A stretch of 64,000 nt of DNA from a bacterium (lineage in GTDB: Bacteria > Bacteroidota > Bacteroidia > Chitinophagales > Saprospiraceae), in the NCBI GenBank assembly GCA_024742755.1, contig JANSXW010000007.1:1-64000 (forward strand), read 5' to 3'. The position numbers and the translations under genes were made by a program. Of this stretch, positions 24,972-34,890 are shown in pieces; the stretch's first letter is position 1, and each line of letters opens with the position of its first letter. The notes under the pieces were generated by a model. That model saw only the letters and a program-made list of their open reading frames with translations. It was not told the origin of the DNA and did no database searches.

Positions 24972-27900
24972 ATGAAACTACACTTACTACTGTACATCTT
25001 TGTGGCTGGCTTTTTGCTGGCTGGCAGCCCATTGCTGGCCCAACATACCGTAACGGGTACAGTCAGCGATGAAAACGGTACACCGCTCATCGGGGCGACC
25101 ATACTGGAGGCTCAGACTTCCAATGGCACAGTCACGGATGTAGACGGCAATTATTCTATTGAACTTTCCAGCCCGGATGCGGTCATTTTATACCGTTATG
25201 TGGGCCTGGAGCCCAGGCGGGAGCCGGTCAATGGCCGCACCGTGATTGATGTTACGCTCACCGAAGACGCCGAAATCCTCAAGGAAGTCGTGGTTACCGC
25301 TTTGGGCTTCGAGGAAGACCGGGACGAATTAGGCTACGCCAGTTCGACAGTGGGCGGAGAAAATGTTACTCAGGCCGCTGAGCCCACCGTAATCAATTCC
25401 CTGCAGGGCAAAGCGTCGGGCGTCCGGATTTCCCGGAATTCCGGTGATCCGGGTGCAGGTGCCTACATTCAAATACGGGGGATATCTACCATCGACCGGG
25501 ATGCACAGCCACTCATTGTGCTGGATGGCGTACCTATCAGTAATGCCTCACGGGGTGCTCAGGAAAGCCTGGCTGCACAGTCACGCCTGAATGACATCAA
25601 CCCGAACGATATCGAAAGCGTCACCGTTCTGAAAGGCGCTTCTGCGGCTGCACTCTGGGGCACACGGGCCCTGGGCGGCGTCATCATCATCAAAACCAAA
25701 AGCGGGCAGTACAACAAACCAGTCTCGGTGACTTACAAATCCAGCTTTTCCATAGATCAAATCAACCGCCGTTACCCACAGCAGACGACTTTCGGGCAGG
25801 GCGATAACGGTATCTACAATCAGCGGGCCCGGGATTCCTGGGGCGACAAAATTTCGGACCGCCCCGGCGGGCAGGATGAATTTGACACCTCTGGTGAATT
25901 CTATATTGATCAGGACGGGAACACCTACTATCCTGTTGTTTCCAAAAACTCCCGGGAGCTTTACGATGAAAGCAATTTTGACCAGATCTTCCAAAACGGG
26001 CATTTTTGGGAAAACAACCTGAGCATCAGCGGTGGCAATGCCAACAGCACCATTTTTGCCAGCCTTAGCGACATCAATCAGGAGGGTATCATCCGCAACA
26101 ATTCTGACTACCGGCGCACTACCGCCCGGGTGAATGTAGGGCACCGTATCACAGAAAACATCAAGCTGAAAGCTTCTGCCACCTACGCCAAAAGCACCTC
26201 CAACCGTATCCGGAGAGGAGCAAGTTCCTCAGGCCTTTACCTGGGCCTGCTCCGTACACCCGCTGACTTTGACAACAGCGGCTACCGGGGCGACTACTTC
26301 TCCGGCCCGGACGCAGCACCGGTATCCAACCGCCACCGCTCCTACCGGGAACCCCTGGGCGCTGATGCCACCGCCACGTACAACAACCCGCTCTGGACCA
26401 TCAACGAACAGGAAGCCCTGGTGGATGTCGACCGCTTCATCACCTCCATGGAACTAACCGTTTCGCCTGCGCCCTGGCTCGACCTGATTGGCCGCGTAGG
26501 CCTTGACAAGTTTGCAGAATTGCAGCAGAATTTTTTCACGCCAGGCTCAGCAGCCGGTGCTTTCCGCAATGGCCGTTTTGATAAAGAGCTGGCCCGCAAT
26601 ACGGTCTTCAACATGGACTACATCGCGAAAGCCGGCACTAAATTCGGGGCCAACTTTAGCGGCACACTGCTTGCCGGTTTCAACTACAACCACCGGGAGC
26701 TGATCGTGGACGGTAGCTCCATCACCAACTTTATTCAGTTTTTTGATGTGGCAAGCGGCATACGCGATATCGATAATGCCCTGCCTGAAAACCGCGAAGT
26801 CAACAGCACCTTCGGGCAGGAACGGACGGTAGGCGTTTACACCTCAGGTACGCTGACCGCTTACGACATGTTCTTCCTGAACGGTACCCTGCGGGCGGAA
26901 TCAGCTTCCACCTTCGGCAGCGAAGCAGACAACACTTTCCTGTTCCCCTCTGCTTCCCTGGCCTGGCAGTTCACAGAAATCCCAGCCTTGAGTGAAGGTT
27001 TTCTGTCTTTTGGCAAGCTACGCTTTTCCTACGGTGAAGTGGGGGTACAGCCCGCACGCTACAATACCACGAATATCTTTGTTTCCCCTTCCTTTAGCGA
27101 TGAATACGGCGGCGCACTGGCCGGCGGGCTCTTCGGCAACGGTGCGTTTGTGCCCAGTGCCCAGCGTGGCAGCGCAGCACTGCGGCCCGAGCGCAAGAAA
27201 GAGACGGAAATCGGAGCCGACCTTCGGTTCTTTAACGACCGCATCTCCCTTAACGCCACCTACTTCACCAACACCACCGAGGATGTGCTGCTGGACTTCC
27301 CAATCGCGAACTCCCGCGGGGTAACCCGGTTGTACACCAACGGCGCAGAGATTCAAAACACCGGCTGGGAAGTCGACCTGCAGTACGATGTAGTCAAGCA
27401 AAAAAACTGGCGCTGGAATGTGGGCGCGATCTACTCCGAAGTCAATAACGAGGTAACCCGCCTGGACGAAGGCCTCTCTATCATCCTCGGCGGCTTGTCT
27501 GCTGTGAATGCCCGGACGCTGCTCGGCTTTCCCATCGGCGTACTTTGGGGCTCCAGGACCCTTCGCGACGACGACGGCAACATCGTCTTTGATGAGAATG
27601 GCTTCCCGGTTCAAGACCAGCTGGAAGGTGTCATTGGCGACCCCAACCCCGACTGGCAGGGCTCTGCCTACAGTACGCTATCTTATAAGAACTTCACCCT
27701 CTCCGTCCTCTTTGAGACCTTCCAGGGGGCAGACATCTTCGCTGGCACCAAATCAGTGATGTATGACCTGGGTACGTGGGGCGACTCCGACCTGGAGTCC
27801 ACCGCCGACCAAAACCTGCTCACCTACGATGGAGACGTAATCCTGGCCGGGACCACCTTCCGCGGTAAAATCCACAACTTTGGTGCAGGGCCGGTCGCGC

Positions 27901-28217
27901 TGACCGAATCCTGGTACAACGGCGATGGCGGTTTCTTCAGTGGCGGCAACGATGAGCTGTACATTGAAGATGGCTCCTGGACCCGTCTGCGGGAAGTCAG
28001 CCTTGCGTACACCGCCCGTTCGGAATGGCTGAAGCAAAAGACCGGACTGGGGTCTGCCACATTTACCTTCACGGGCCGAAACCTGCTGCTTTGGACGGCC
28101 TTCGAGGGCAATGACCCGGACACCAACCTCAGCGGGGTCAGCAACGCCCGGGGTATCGACTACTTCAATAACCCAGGTACTCAGTCCTACGTCTTCTCTA
28201 TGACCCTGACCTTTTAG
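24972..28217 (+). CDS. SusC/RagA family TonB-linked outer membrane transporter
   Basis: A 1081-residue protein: signal peptide to about residue 24 (SPLLAQ), carboxypeptidase regulatory-like domain 27-100 (TVTGTVSDENGTPLIGATI), TonB-box region KEVVVTALGF, plug domain (SGVRISRNSGDPGAGAYIQI and ITVLKGASAAALWGTRA-type segment), then a 22-strand barrel ending SYVFSMTLTF. It imports a nutrient bound by the SusD partner, with energy from TonB. It lies 20 bp before the susD start. The substrate is unknown; the neighbouring hydrolases suggest an esterified or otherwise substituted compound. Confidence 0.95.
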   Translation: MKLHLLLYIFVAGFLLAGSPLLAQHTVTGTVSDENGTPLIGATILEAQTSNGTVTDVDGNYSIELSSPDAVILYRYVGLEPRREPVNGRTVIDVTLTEDAEILKEVVVTALGFEEDRDELGYASSTVGGENVTQAAEPTVINSLQGKASGVRISRNSGDPGAGAYIQIRGISTIDRDAQPLIVLDGVPISNASRGAQESLAAQSRLNDINPNDIESVTVLKGASAAALWGTRALGGVIIIKTKSGQYNKPVSVTYKSSFSIDQINRRYPQQTTFGQGDNGIYNQRARDSWGDKISDRPGGQDEFDTSGEFYIDQDGNTYYPVVSKNSRELYDESNFDQIFQNGHFWENNLSISGGNANSTIFASLSDINQEGIIRNNSDYRRTTARVNVGHRITENIKLKASATYAKSTSNRIRRGASSSGLYLGLLRTPADFDNSGYRGDYFSGPDAAPVSNRHRSYREPLGADATATYNNPLWTINEQEALVDVDRFITSMELTVSPAPWLDLIGRVGLDKFAELQQNFFTPGSAAGAFRNGRFDKELARNTVFNMDYIAKAGTKFGANFSGTLLAGFNYNHRELIVDGSSITNFIQFFDVASGIRDIDNALPENREVNSTFGQERTVGVYTSGTLTAYDMFFLNGTLRAESASTFGSEADNTFLFPSASLAWQFTEIPALSEGFLSFGKLRFSYGEVGVQPARYNTTNIFVSPSFSDEYGGALAGGLFGNGAFVPSAQRGSAALRPERKKETEIGADLRFFNDRISLNATYFTNTTEDVLLDFPIANSRGVTRLYTNGAEIQNTGWEVDLQYDVVKQKNWRWNVGAIYSEVNNEVTRLDEGLSIILGGLSAVNARTLLGFPIGVLWGSRTLRDDDGNIVFDENGFPVQDQLEGVIGDPNPDWQGSAYSTLSYKNFTLSVLFETFQGADIFAGTKSVMYDLGTWGDSDLESTADQNLLTYDGDVILAGTTFRGKIHNFGAGPVALTESWYNGDGGFFSGGNDELYIEDGSWTRLREVSLAYTARSEWLKQKTGLGSATFTFTGRNLLLWTAFEGNDPDTNLSGVSNARGIDYFNNPGTQSYVFSMTLTF

Positions 28218-28237
28218 TCCAACTCAAATTGAAAATT

Positions 28238-29659
28238 ATGAAACGTATATCCATCATATTTTTGCTTGCCCTGCTGTTCTCCGCTTGCAGCAGCCTGGTA
28301 GAAGACCTGAACGAAAACCCCAACAGCCCAACCTCTTCGTCCTATCAGTACATTCTGACCGGAGCAGAGATTGGCAACACCCTCTTCCTGTCCGGAGAGG
28401 CGGCCCGGAAAGCAGGTATCTTCTGCGGTTACTATACCGGTATCGACCGGCAGCACGAAGGCTTCAGCCAGTATGCCGTAACGACCAGTGATTTTGATAA
28501 TCAATGGAATGATGTCTTCGTCAACACCATCGCCAATGCTATTGCCACACAAGAAGCAGCAGCGGAAGAGGGCGTTGGCGGTATTACGCTGGGCATTACC
28601 AAGATCATACAGGCATTTGGCTTTGGCACCGCAGCCTCGCTCTGGGGTAGCATCCCCTTTGAGGAAGCCGGCCGGCCAGCCTTTGAAAACCCGGCGTTTG
28701 AAGACCAAATACTGGTCTATGAGAAAGTACAGGCACTGCTGGATGAAGCCATTGCCGACCTGGAGTCTGGTGAAGGCCGCCCGGCTACAGGGGCAGATAT
28801 CCACTTTGATGGAGATCCTGCTGCCTGGGCAGAAGTAGCGCACAGCCTCAAAGCCAGATTGTTCCTTCATACCAAAAACTATCGCCTGGCCTATGAGGAA
28901 GCGCTGCTCGGCATTAGCTCCCCGGACAATAGCCTGCAAACGCCACACGGTGACGCGATTGAGAATGCCAACCTGAACTATCAGTTCTTTGAGATTGCTT
29001 CCCGGGCGGCCGACCTGGTCACTTCTGACTTTATGGCGAGCCTGGTTGCACCGGACGAAGCCACAAGCCCTGATATCAGCAATTACCGGGGCAATGCCAA
29101 AACGGATGAAACAGGCCGCTACAACTACCTTTTCGAAACCAACTCCTTCGGCACACAGCCCAATACCGTCGATGGATTTGCCGCTCAGGACGCCCCTACT
29201 CCACTGCTTACTTACCAGGAAAACCTCCTGATCCTTGCAGAGGCTGGCTTCCGGACAGAGGGTTTTGAGGTTGGCCTCACCCATTTGAATGAATTCCGGG
29301 CCTACATGGCAGCCGGAGGGTACCTCACTAATGCCGATATGGCCAATATTCAGTACGAAGCATACGAAACTGCTGATTTTGAAAATGGCGGCATAGAAAA
29401 CCCGGACGGCATCAGCACGGACGATGCGCTGCTCCGCGAAATCCTGGAAGAACGCTACATTACTTTGTTTGGCCAGATCGAAGGGTTCAATGATACCCGC
29501 CGGACGATGAGAGAATCAGTGGTTCGGGTACCTGTTGCCCCGAATACCGGCACTCAATTGCCGGAGCGGTTCCTCTACCCGACGACTGAGATAGACCGGA
29601 ATCCGAATGTGCCAACGCCCATTCCCGACTTCTTCGAGCCGACCGCTGTTAATCAGTAG
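28238..29659 (+). CDS. SusD/RagB-like outer membrane lipoprotein
   Basis: A 473-residue lipoprotein (lipobox FSAC). EDLNENPNSPTSSS is the typical N-terminal stretch of the SusD-like family 2, followed by the TPR-like helical body and IEGFNDTRRTMRES near the C-terminus. It caps the SusC barrel on the cell surface and binds the ligand. The ATG at 28238 is used rather than a TTG at 28229. It forms an operon with susC and the SGNH hydrolase 17 bp downstream. Confidence 0.93.
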   Translation: MKRISIIFLLALLFSACSSLVEDLNENPNSPTSSSYQYILTGAEIGNTLFLSGEAARKAGIFCGYYTGIDRQHEGFSQYAVTTSDFDNQWNDVFVNTIANAIATQEAAAEEGVGGITLGITKIIQAFGFGTAASLWGSIPFEEAGRPAFENPAFEDQILVYEKVQALLDEAIADLESGEGRPATGADIHFDGDPAAWAEVAHSLKARLFLHTKNYRLAYEEALLGISSPDNSLQTPHGDAIENANLNYQFFEIASRAADLVTSDFMASLVAPDEATSPDISNYRGNAKTDETGRYNYLFETNSFGTQPNTVDGFAAQDAPTPLLTYQENLLILAEAGFRTEGFEVGLTHLNEFRAYMAAGGYLTNADMANIQYEAYETADFENGGIENPDGISTDDALLREILEERYITLFGQIEGFNDTRRTMRESVVRVPVAPNTGTQLPERFLYPTTEIDRNPNVPTPIPDFFEPTAVNQ

Positions 29660-29676
29660 CCCAAAACCGTGATAAC

Positions 29677-30474
29677 ATGAAAATGAATACGTTCCCATCT
29701 TTTGGAGGCTTGTTTTTAGTAGCGATAGCCTTTTTGCTGTTGGCCACTCCTGCTTACAGCCAGGAGGTGGCGCCCAAACGGGTGCTGTTTGTAGGTAACA
29801 GCTTTACCTACTTCTACAACCTGCCGCAGGTCGTCAGCGCGATGGCGGAGGAAAAAGGCTGGGCATTGGAAACCCGGCAGTCCACGGTAGGGGGCAGCAA
29901 CCTCGAACAGCACTGGAAGAGCGAGCGGGGTACCCAAACCCGTGCCCTGATCGAAGAACAGGAGTGGGATTATGTGGTCTTCAACAACCACAGCCTGAGT
30001 TCCATTGATCAGCCGGAGGCCTTCATGGAATACGGTAAGAAGTTTGCCGAACTGGTCAAAGACCGTGGCGCGAAGCCCGTCTTTATGATGACCTGGGCGT
30101 ACCATTCCAATCCGCTCATGCAGGCTACCATCACGCAAATGTACGAGCAACTGGGCGAAGCATCCGGAGCCGATGTGGTCCCCGCTGGCCCTTTGTTTGC
30201 CGAAGCGCGTCAGTGGCGCCCCGACCTCGAGCTGTTCTTTGACGACAAGCACCCTTCTTCCAATGGCACTTATCTGCTGGGGCTGGCTTTTTTCAAATAC
30301 TTCAGTGGCGACAGCCCGGTGGGCCTTCCCAAACGGCTGACGACCCGGGACGAAGATGGCGAAAAGCTGTACCTCCTTTTCATGCACCAAACGGACGCTG
30401 ATTTTCTGCAGCAACTGGTGGACGAGCACGCGTTCCACACCGAAAACTTGTTGACCAAACATAAAAAAGACTAA
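29677..30474 (+). CDS. Exported SGNH/GDSL-type hydrolase (DUF4886-like)
   Basis: A 265-residue protein with a signal peptide ending near PAYSQ (residue 28). Block I VLFVGNSFTYFYN holds the probable catalytic Ser, GGSN supplies the Gly block, VVFNNHS the Asn block, and FDDKHPSSNGTYLLG the catalytic Asp and His. SGNH enzymes remove acyl or acetyl esters from sugars and other molecules. Placed directly after susD and 2 bp before the next lipoprotein gene, it probably trims the nutrient imported here. Confidence 0.85.
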   Translation: MKMNTFPSFGGLFLVAIAFLLLATPAYSQEVAPKRVLFVGNSFTYFYNLPQVVSAMAEEKGWALETRQSTVGGSNLEQHWKSERGTQTRALIEEQEWDYVVFNNHSLSSIDQPEAFMEYGKKFAELVKDRGAKPVFMMTWAYHSNPLMQATITQMYEQLGEASGADVVPAGPLFAEARQWRPDLELFFDDKHPSSNGTYLLGLAFFKYFSGDSPVGLPKRLTTRDEDGEKLYLLFMHQTDADFLQQLVDEHAFHTENLLTKHKKD

Positions 30475-30476
30475 TC

Positions 30477-32240
30477 ATGTATTTATCCAACCATACGTAC
30501 GGCAAGCTCAGCTTGCTCCTCCTTCTTGTCTTTGTGACCGTCTTTTCCTGTCAGGATATGGATGATGACGGCCTGCCTATCACCAATGATTTCAGGGTCT
30601 TGCAAACCCAGATCAATGATGACGCCGTCACCTCTGGTGTGGATGGCGCATCTGTGCTGAGCACCCTTACGCTGATCCTTTCCCATCCGGTAGAGCAGTC
30701 CGCTTTTGAAGGCGCGCTGAGCATTGAGCCTGATGCAGCCTACACCTTCGCTTACGATGGGAACAACTCCATTGTGACCCTCTCTTTTGACGAGCCGCTG
30801 GCTTACGAGACGACATACACCCTTACGCTTCCCGCCGGCACTTACGGCAACGCAGGCCAGGCCAGCCAAAATGACTACAGCTTCACCTTCACTACAGCCG
30901 CCTTTGCCGCACCGCCGGTGACGCTCTCCGTGGAGCCTTTGAGCCTCTTCGAGACAGAGACCGCTGTGATCACAGCCACCATCCCACAAGCCATACTGCG
31001 CGATGTGACTATGGATATCTTGTTATCCGGCTCGGCTACAGAAGGCGATGACTATACGGTCACTTCCAACTCCATTACCATTCCGGCCGGGGAGACTTCC
31101 GGCACGCTGGAGCTAACCGCGCTCAGCGATCAGGATTTAGAAGGTGAGGAACTCATTATTGTGGAGCTCGCCAATCTGACCAACGGAGTACAAATGACTC
31201 CGCAGGTATTGGAAATTACCCTGGGTGACCTGCCACCGGCTATCGAGCTGAAAGGTGTGATGTCTCTCCGCATCGGCGGTACGGACAATAATGGCCGGGC
31301 GGTACACTTACGGGTCCTCGAAGATATTGCCGACCTCAGCCAGTACGGTCTGGGAATCGCCAATAACGGCGGTGGCTCCGATGGGCGGGAGATTGACTTC
31401 CCGGCAATCAGTGTGAACGCGGGTGACGACCTCCTGCTGGTCAGAGATGTAGATGAAGCTGGACTGGCGGCCTACTTCGGCGACTGTTTCAATGATTTTG
31501 ATGAAGTCTTCACCTCGGACGGGCTCAACTTCAACGGTGACGACCCCTTCGAGCTGTACAATAACGATATCGTTATCGAAACTTACGGCGATGTGGAACT
31601 CGACGGCACCAACGAAGAATGGGAATGGACCGGCAGCTGGGCCTACAAACTCAACGGTATCTGGGAATACGCTGAAGTAGATTGCTCTACCGGTTCCACC
31701 AGCAATGCTGAATCCGACTGCCCCTACCCTTTCTGCGTCCCCTTACAAATTCAGGGCGCGCTTGCCCTGCTTTGGGATGGTTCGGGCACCAACGGCGGCA
31801 AAGCGGTGCACCTCCGCGCCAACCGGTCGATCGGGGACATCACCCAATATGGTTTGGGCGTCGCCAACAACGGTGGCGGCACCGACGGGCTGGAAGTGAT
31901 GCTCCCCAGCCTCACCATCAATGAAGGCGACCACATTTTAGTGGCCCGTGAGCCACAGACCATTGCAGCCTACTTCGGGGCTTGCTTCGATGCCTTTGAC
32001 CACGTCGTACAGTCCGATGGGATGAACCAAAACGGAGACGATGCCATTGAACTATTCCAGGGCATGACCGTGATCGAGACGTTTGGGGATGCCGATGTGG
32101 ATGGTACCGGACAATTTTGGGAATACACCGGCTCCTGGGGCTACAAAGTAGGCGGTTCTTTCGTTTACGGTGGTATAGACTGCGCTGCCGGCTCAGCCAC
32201 GACACAGTCCTCCGGCTGCCCCTACCCATTCTGTGAATAA
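30477..32240 (+). CDS. Surface lipoprotein with Ig-like, Calx-beta-like and two lamin-tail-like domains
   Basis: A 587-residue lipoprotein (VFSC lipobox). After a short linker come an SbsA-type Ig-like domain (about 40-140, AYETTYTLTLPAGTYGN), a Calx-beta-like domain (about 145-255, GDDYTVTSNSITIPAGETSG), and two copies of a roughly 155-residue module (about 258-420 and 422-587). Each module has LHLR-type start, QYGLG..NNGGG and GDD..EL..N..VIETYGD, and ends DCPYPFC or GCPYPFC. These modules resemble lamin-tail-like domains found with secreted nucleases and esterases. No catalytic site was seen. It may bind substrate on the surface for the SusCD system. Confidence 0.75.
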   Translation: MYLSNHTYGKLSLLLLLVFVTVFSCQDMDDDGLPITNDFRVLQTQINDDAVTSGVDGASVLSTLTLILSHPVEQSAFEGALSIEPDAAYTFAYDGNNSIVTLSFDEPLAYETTYTLTLPAGTYGNAGQASQNDYSFTFTTAAFAAPPVTLSVEPLSLFETETAVITATIPQAILRDVTMDILLSGSATEGDDYTVTSNSITIPAGETSGTLELTALSDQDLEGEELIIVELANLTNGVQMTPQVLEITLGDLPPAIELKGVMSLRIGGTDNNGRAVHLRVLEDIADLSQYGLGIANNGGGSDGREIDFPAISVNAGDDLLLVRDVDEAGLAAYFGDCFNDFDEVFTSDGLNFNGDDPFELYNNDIVIETYGDVELDGTNEEWEWTGSWAYKLNGIWEYAEVDCSTGSTSNAESDCPYPFCVPLQIQGALALLWDGSGTNGGKAVHLRANRSIGDITQYGLGVANNGGGTDGLEVMLPSLTINEGDHILVAREPQTIAAYFGACFDAFDHVVQSDGMNQNGDDAIELFQGMTVIETFGDADVDGTGQFWEYTGSWGYKVGGSFVYGGIDCAAGSATTQSSGCPYPFCE

Positions 32241-32255
32241 CCGAATACCACGACT

Positions 32256-33593
32256 ATGACCAATCGCATTGCCCTCTTGCTGCTTATTGTTTTCGGGACG
32301 CTCGGACTTGCCTGCGAGCCGGAAGCCACTGCACCGCCCACCCTCAACCTGTTGTCCTCGACTATCAATGGAGGAAGCCTGTCTGACGGGATGGAAGGCG
32401 TGGCCCCGGAAGCCCGGTTGGAGCTGGTTTTTTCCAGTAGCCTGGACCAGGTTGCGTTTGAAGAGGCATTGATGCTGGAGCCTGCTGCTAATGTGACTGT
32501 CAGCTTTAGTAATCAGGGCTCAAAAGCGATTCTTGACCTGGAGCTGGCCGGGAATACGACTTACACCCTGAGCATTTCGGGCGATGCGATTGGTCAAAAC
32601 GGGGGGGTGCCGGACCCACCCTTTGTCCTTACGTTTACCACACGAGCTGCGGGCAGTGCAGGCAGTGCCTGTACCAGTGGTAACGCCGACTGCCTTTCGG
32701 CTTTTGTGGCTGAAGGAGCAGGCAGCCTGCCGGTGTACAACAGCTTCCCGGTTTTTGAAGCGGAAGGGCCCTGGACGGGGCTCACCACTGCCGTCATCGT
32801 TGTACACGGTGCCAACCGCAATGCCGATGACTACTTTGAGTACCTCATGTTTAGCCTTCAGGCCAATGAATTGGAAAACGAGGCCCTGCTCCTCGCACCA
32901 CAGTTTCAGGAAGCCCCTACTGCAGACCATACCCTCTACTGGAGCGGCAATGGCTGGCGGGAAGGGCAGACGGCTAACGGCACTGGCAACGGCAGCTCCT
33001 TTGCTGTTATTGATGGAATGATTAGTCAGCTTGCAGATGCAGCCCGATTCCCGGACTTGAAAAAGGTAATCATCACCGGGCACTCTTCCGGGGGGCTTTT
33101 CACCCATGTTTACGCAGGGGCAAACCGCTCAGAGGCTACCCATCCCAATCTTAATTTTGAATACGTCGTGGCCAATAGCCAGTATTTCTACTACCCGGAC
33201 GGGCAACGGATCAATGAAAGTACCAATCAGCTTTACCTGCCCAACGACTGCAATGGCTATACCATCTGGCCATTCGGATACGAAGTGGCACCGCCCTACC
33301 TAAGCGGTACGACAAGCGCGGAAATCAATGATCAATTCGTCAACCGTTCCGTAACTTACCTGCTGGGCAACGGTGCGGGGCCTGATGGCGCACTCAATAC
33401 GAGCGACTGTGCTGCTACCCTGCTCGGACCCTCGCGCTACGAAAGAGGTGAAAATATGTACCGCTATATGAACCTGGTATACGGCGATAACCATAACCAC
33501 AAGCGGAGCATCGTTCCCGGTATAGGGCACGATGGCGCGGGGATGTACCGCTCAGATGCTTTCCAAACCTTGCTGCAAGGCCTGATAGATTGA
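32256..33593 (+). CDS. Lipoprotein with Ig-like domain fused to an alpha/beta hydrolase
   Basis: A 445-residue lipoprotein (GLAC lipobox). Residues about 25-125 form an SbsA-type Ig-like domain related to that of the gene before it. The rest is an alpha/beta hydrolase: VIVVHGANRNADDYF supplies the oxyanion region, ITGHSSGGLFTHVY the nucleophile Ser, and VPGIGHDGAGMY the His. It should act as a surface esterase or depolymerase-like enzyme. It lies 15 bp after the upstream gene, in the same apparent operon as susCD. The substrate is unknown. Confidence 0.83.
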   Translation: MTNRIALLLLIVFGTLGLACEPEATAPPTLNLLSSTINGGSLSDGMEGVAPEARLELVFSSSLDQVAFEEALMLEPAANVTVSFSNQGSKAILDLELAGNTTYTLSISGDAIGQNGGVPDPPFVLTFTTRAAGSAGSACTSGNADCLSAFVAEGAGSLPVYNSFPVFEAEGPWTGLTTAVIVVHGANRNADDYFEYLMFSLQANELENEALLLAPQFQEAPTADHTLYWSGNGWREGQTANGTGNGSSFAVIDGMISQLADAARFPDLKKVIITGHSSGGLFTHVYAGANRSEATHPNLNFEYVVANSQYFYYPDGQRINESTNQLYLPNDCNGYTIWPFGYEVAPPYLSGTTSAEINDQFVNRSVTYLLGNGAGPDGALNTSDCAATLLGPSRYERGENMYRYMNLVYGDNHNHKRSIVPGIGHDGAGMYRSDAFQTLLQGLID

Positions 33594-33714
33594 TGCAAGG
33601 CATTAATGCCAGGCACTTTTGAGCCGCTCCATCCCCCACGCGACACTTCCCGCGTGATCAAAAAACTGCAAGCCTGGCAGTATTTGCCTATCTTAACCCG
33701 ACAATTTAGCTTCA

Positions 33715-34890
33715 ATGCCTGGTCAACGCCCACCCAAATACACCCTGCCCGTTATCATCCTCGCCCAATTCACCGGCACTTCCCTGTGGTTTGCAGGCAA
33801 TGCCGTGCTGCCCGACCTCCAAACAGCATACGGGCTGCCCGAGGGCGCACTCGGCGGGCTGACCTCTGCAGTACAACTTGGCTTTATAACAGGCACTTTA
33901 CTGTACGCCATCCTGATGCTTGCAGACCGCTTCTCCCCCTCACGGGTCTTCCTGCTCTCTGCGGTGCTGGGCGCTTTGTTCAACCTGGGCATAGGGGTGG
34001 TGACAGAAGGTTATACCAGCATTCTGGCGCTCCGTTTTCTCACGGGCCTTTTCCTGGCTGGGATTTATCCGGTAGGCATGAAAATAGCTGCTGACTGGTA
34101 CGCTGCGGATTTGGGGAAAGCACTGGGGTATCTGGTTGGCGCATTGGTTTTAGGTACCGCTTTCCCGCATTTGTTGCGCTTTTCCGCTGCGGAGGTGCCC
34201 TGGCAGCGGGTTATGCAGGGCACTTCTTTCCTGGCGGTAATGGGTGGGCTGCTGATTCGGTGGCTGATTCCCGATGGCCCCTACCGGCAATCCGGCACCG
34301 CCTTCAAGCCCTCTGCCATCGTTGCCATCTTTCGTATCCCTGATTTCCGGGCAGCTGCCCTGGGCTACTTTGGGCACATGTGGGAACTGTATGCCTTTTG
34401 GGCGTTTGTCCCCGTCATCGTGCTGGCCAGGTTTCCGGAACTTTCTCCTGCCTCGACAGCCCTTTTTGCCTTCGGGGCCATTGGTGTGGGCGCACTCGGC
34501 TGTGTTTTAGGTGGATATTGGTCATTACGGACGGGCAGCGCTAAGGTAGCTTACGCCATGCTGCTGATTTCCGGGCTCCTTTGCCTGGCCTCTCCCCTGC
34601 TCTTCCAGCTACCAGGATGGGCATTCACGGCCCTGCTATGCCTATGGGGCTTTGCCGTAGTCGGCGATTCCCCACAGTTTTCCACCCTGGTAGCCCAAAA
34701 TGCACCGCCCGAATCCCGGGGTTCCGCCTTAACCATTGTCAATAGTATTGGTTTTTCGATTACCATTTTCAGCATTCAGGGCCTAACTTATCTGAGCCAA
34801 GCCTGGGGCATATCTAATAGCCTTTGGATACTTGTCTTTGGCCCGGTACTGGGGCTTGCAGCTACGCGCAGGTTATTCCGGGAGGCTTAG
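33715..34890 (+). CDS. MFS transporter
   Basis: A 391-residue protein with 12 predicted membrane segments. The N-terminal half has SLWFAGNAVLPDLQ and DRFSPSRVFLLSAVLGA as the loop 2-3 motif. Relatives are often annotated as general sugar or cyanate-type permeases, with no fixed substrate. It closes the nutrient uptake locus, 121 bp after the hydrolase gene, and would carry the released product across the inner membrane. Its stop codon overlaps that of the convergent gene by 4 bp. Confidence 0.88.
   Translation: MPGQRPPKYTLPVIILAQFTGTSLWFAGNAVLPDLQTAYGLPEGALGGLTSAVQLGFITGTLLYAILMLADRFSPSRVFLLSAVLGALFNLGIGVVTEGYTSILALRFLTGLFLAGIYPVGMKIAADWYAADLGKALGYLVGALVLGTAFPHLLRFSAAEVPWQRVMQGTSFLAVMGGLLIRWLIPDGPYRQSGTAFKPSAIVAIFRIPDFRAAALGYFGHMWELYAFWAFVPVIVLARFPELSPASTALFAFGAIGVGALGCVLGGYWSLRTGSAKVAYAMLLISGLLCLASPLLFQLPGWAFTALLCLWGFAVVGDSPQFSTLVAQNAPPESRGSALTIVNSIGFSITIFSIQGLTYLSQAWGISNSLWILVFGPVLGLAATRRLFREA

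Noticed and set aside
28214..29284. Long open frame antisense to the SusD-like gene (about 356 codons)
   Set aside because: Its product has no signal peptide, domain or plausible composition, while the plus strand encodes a clear SusD protein. A shadow of codon bias.
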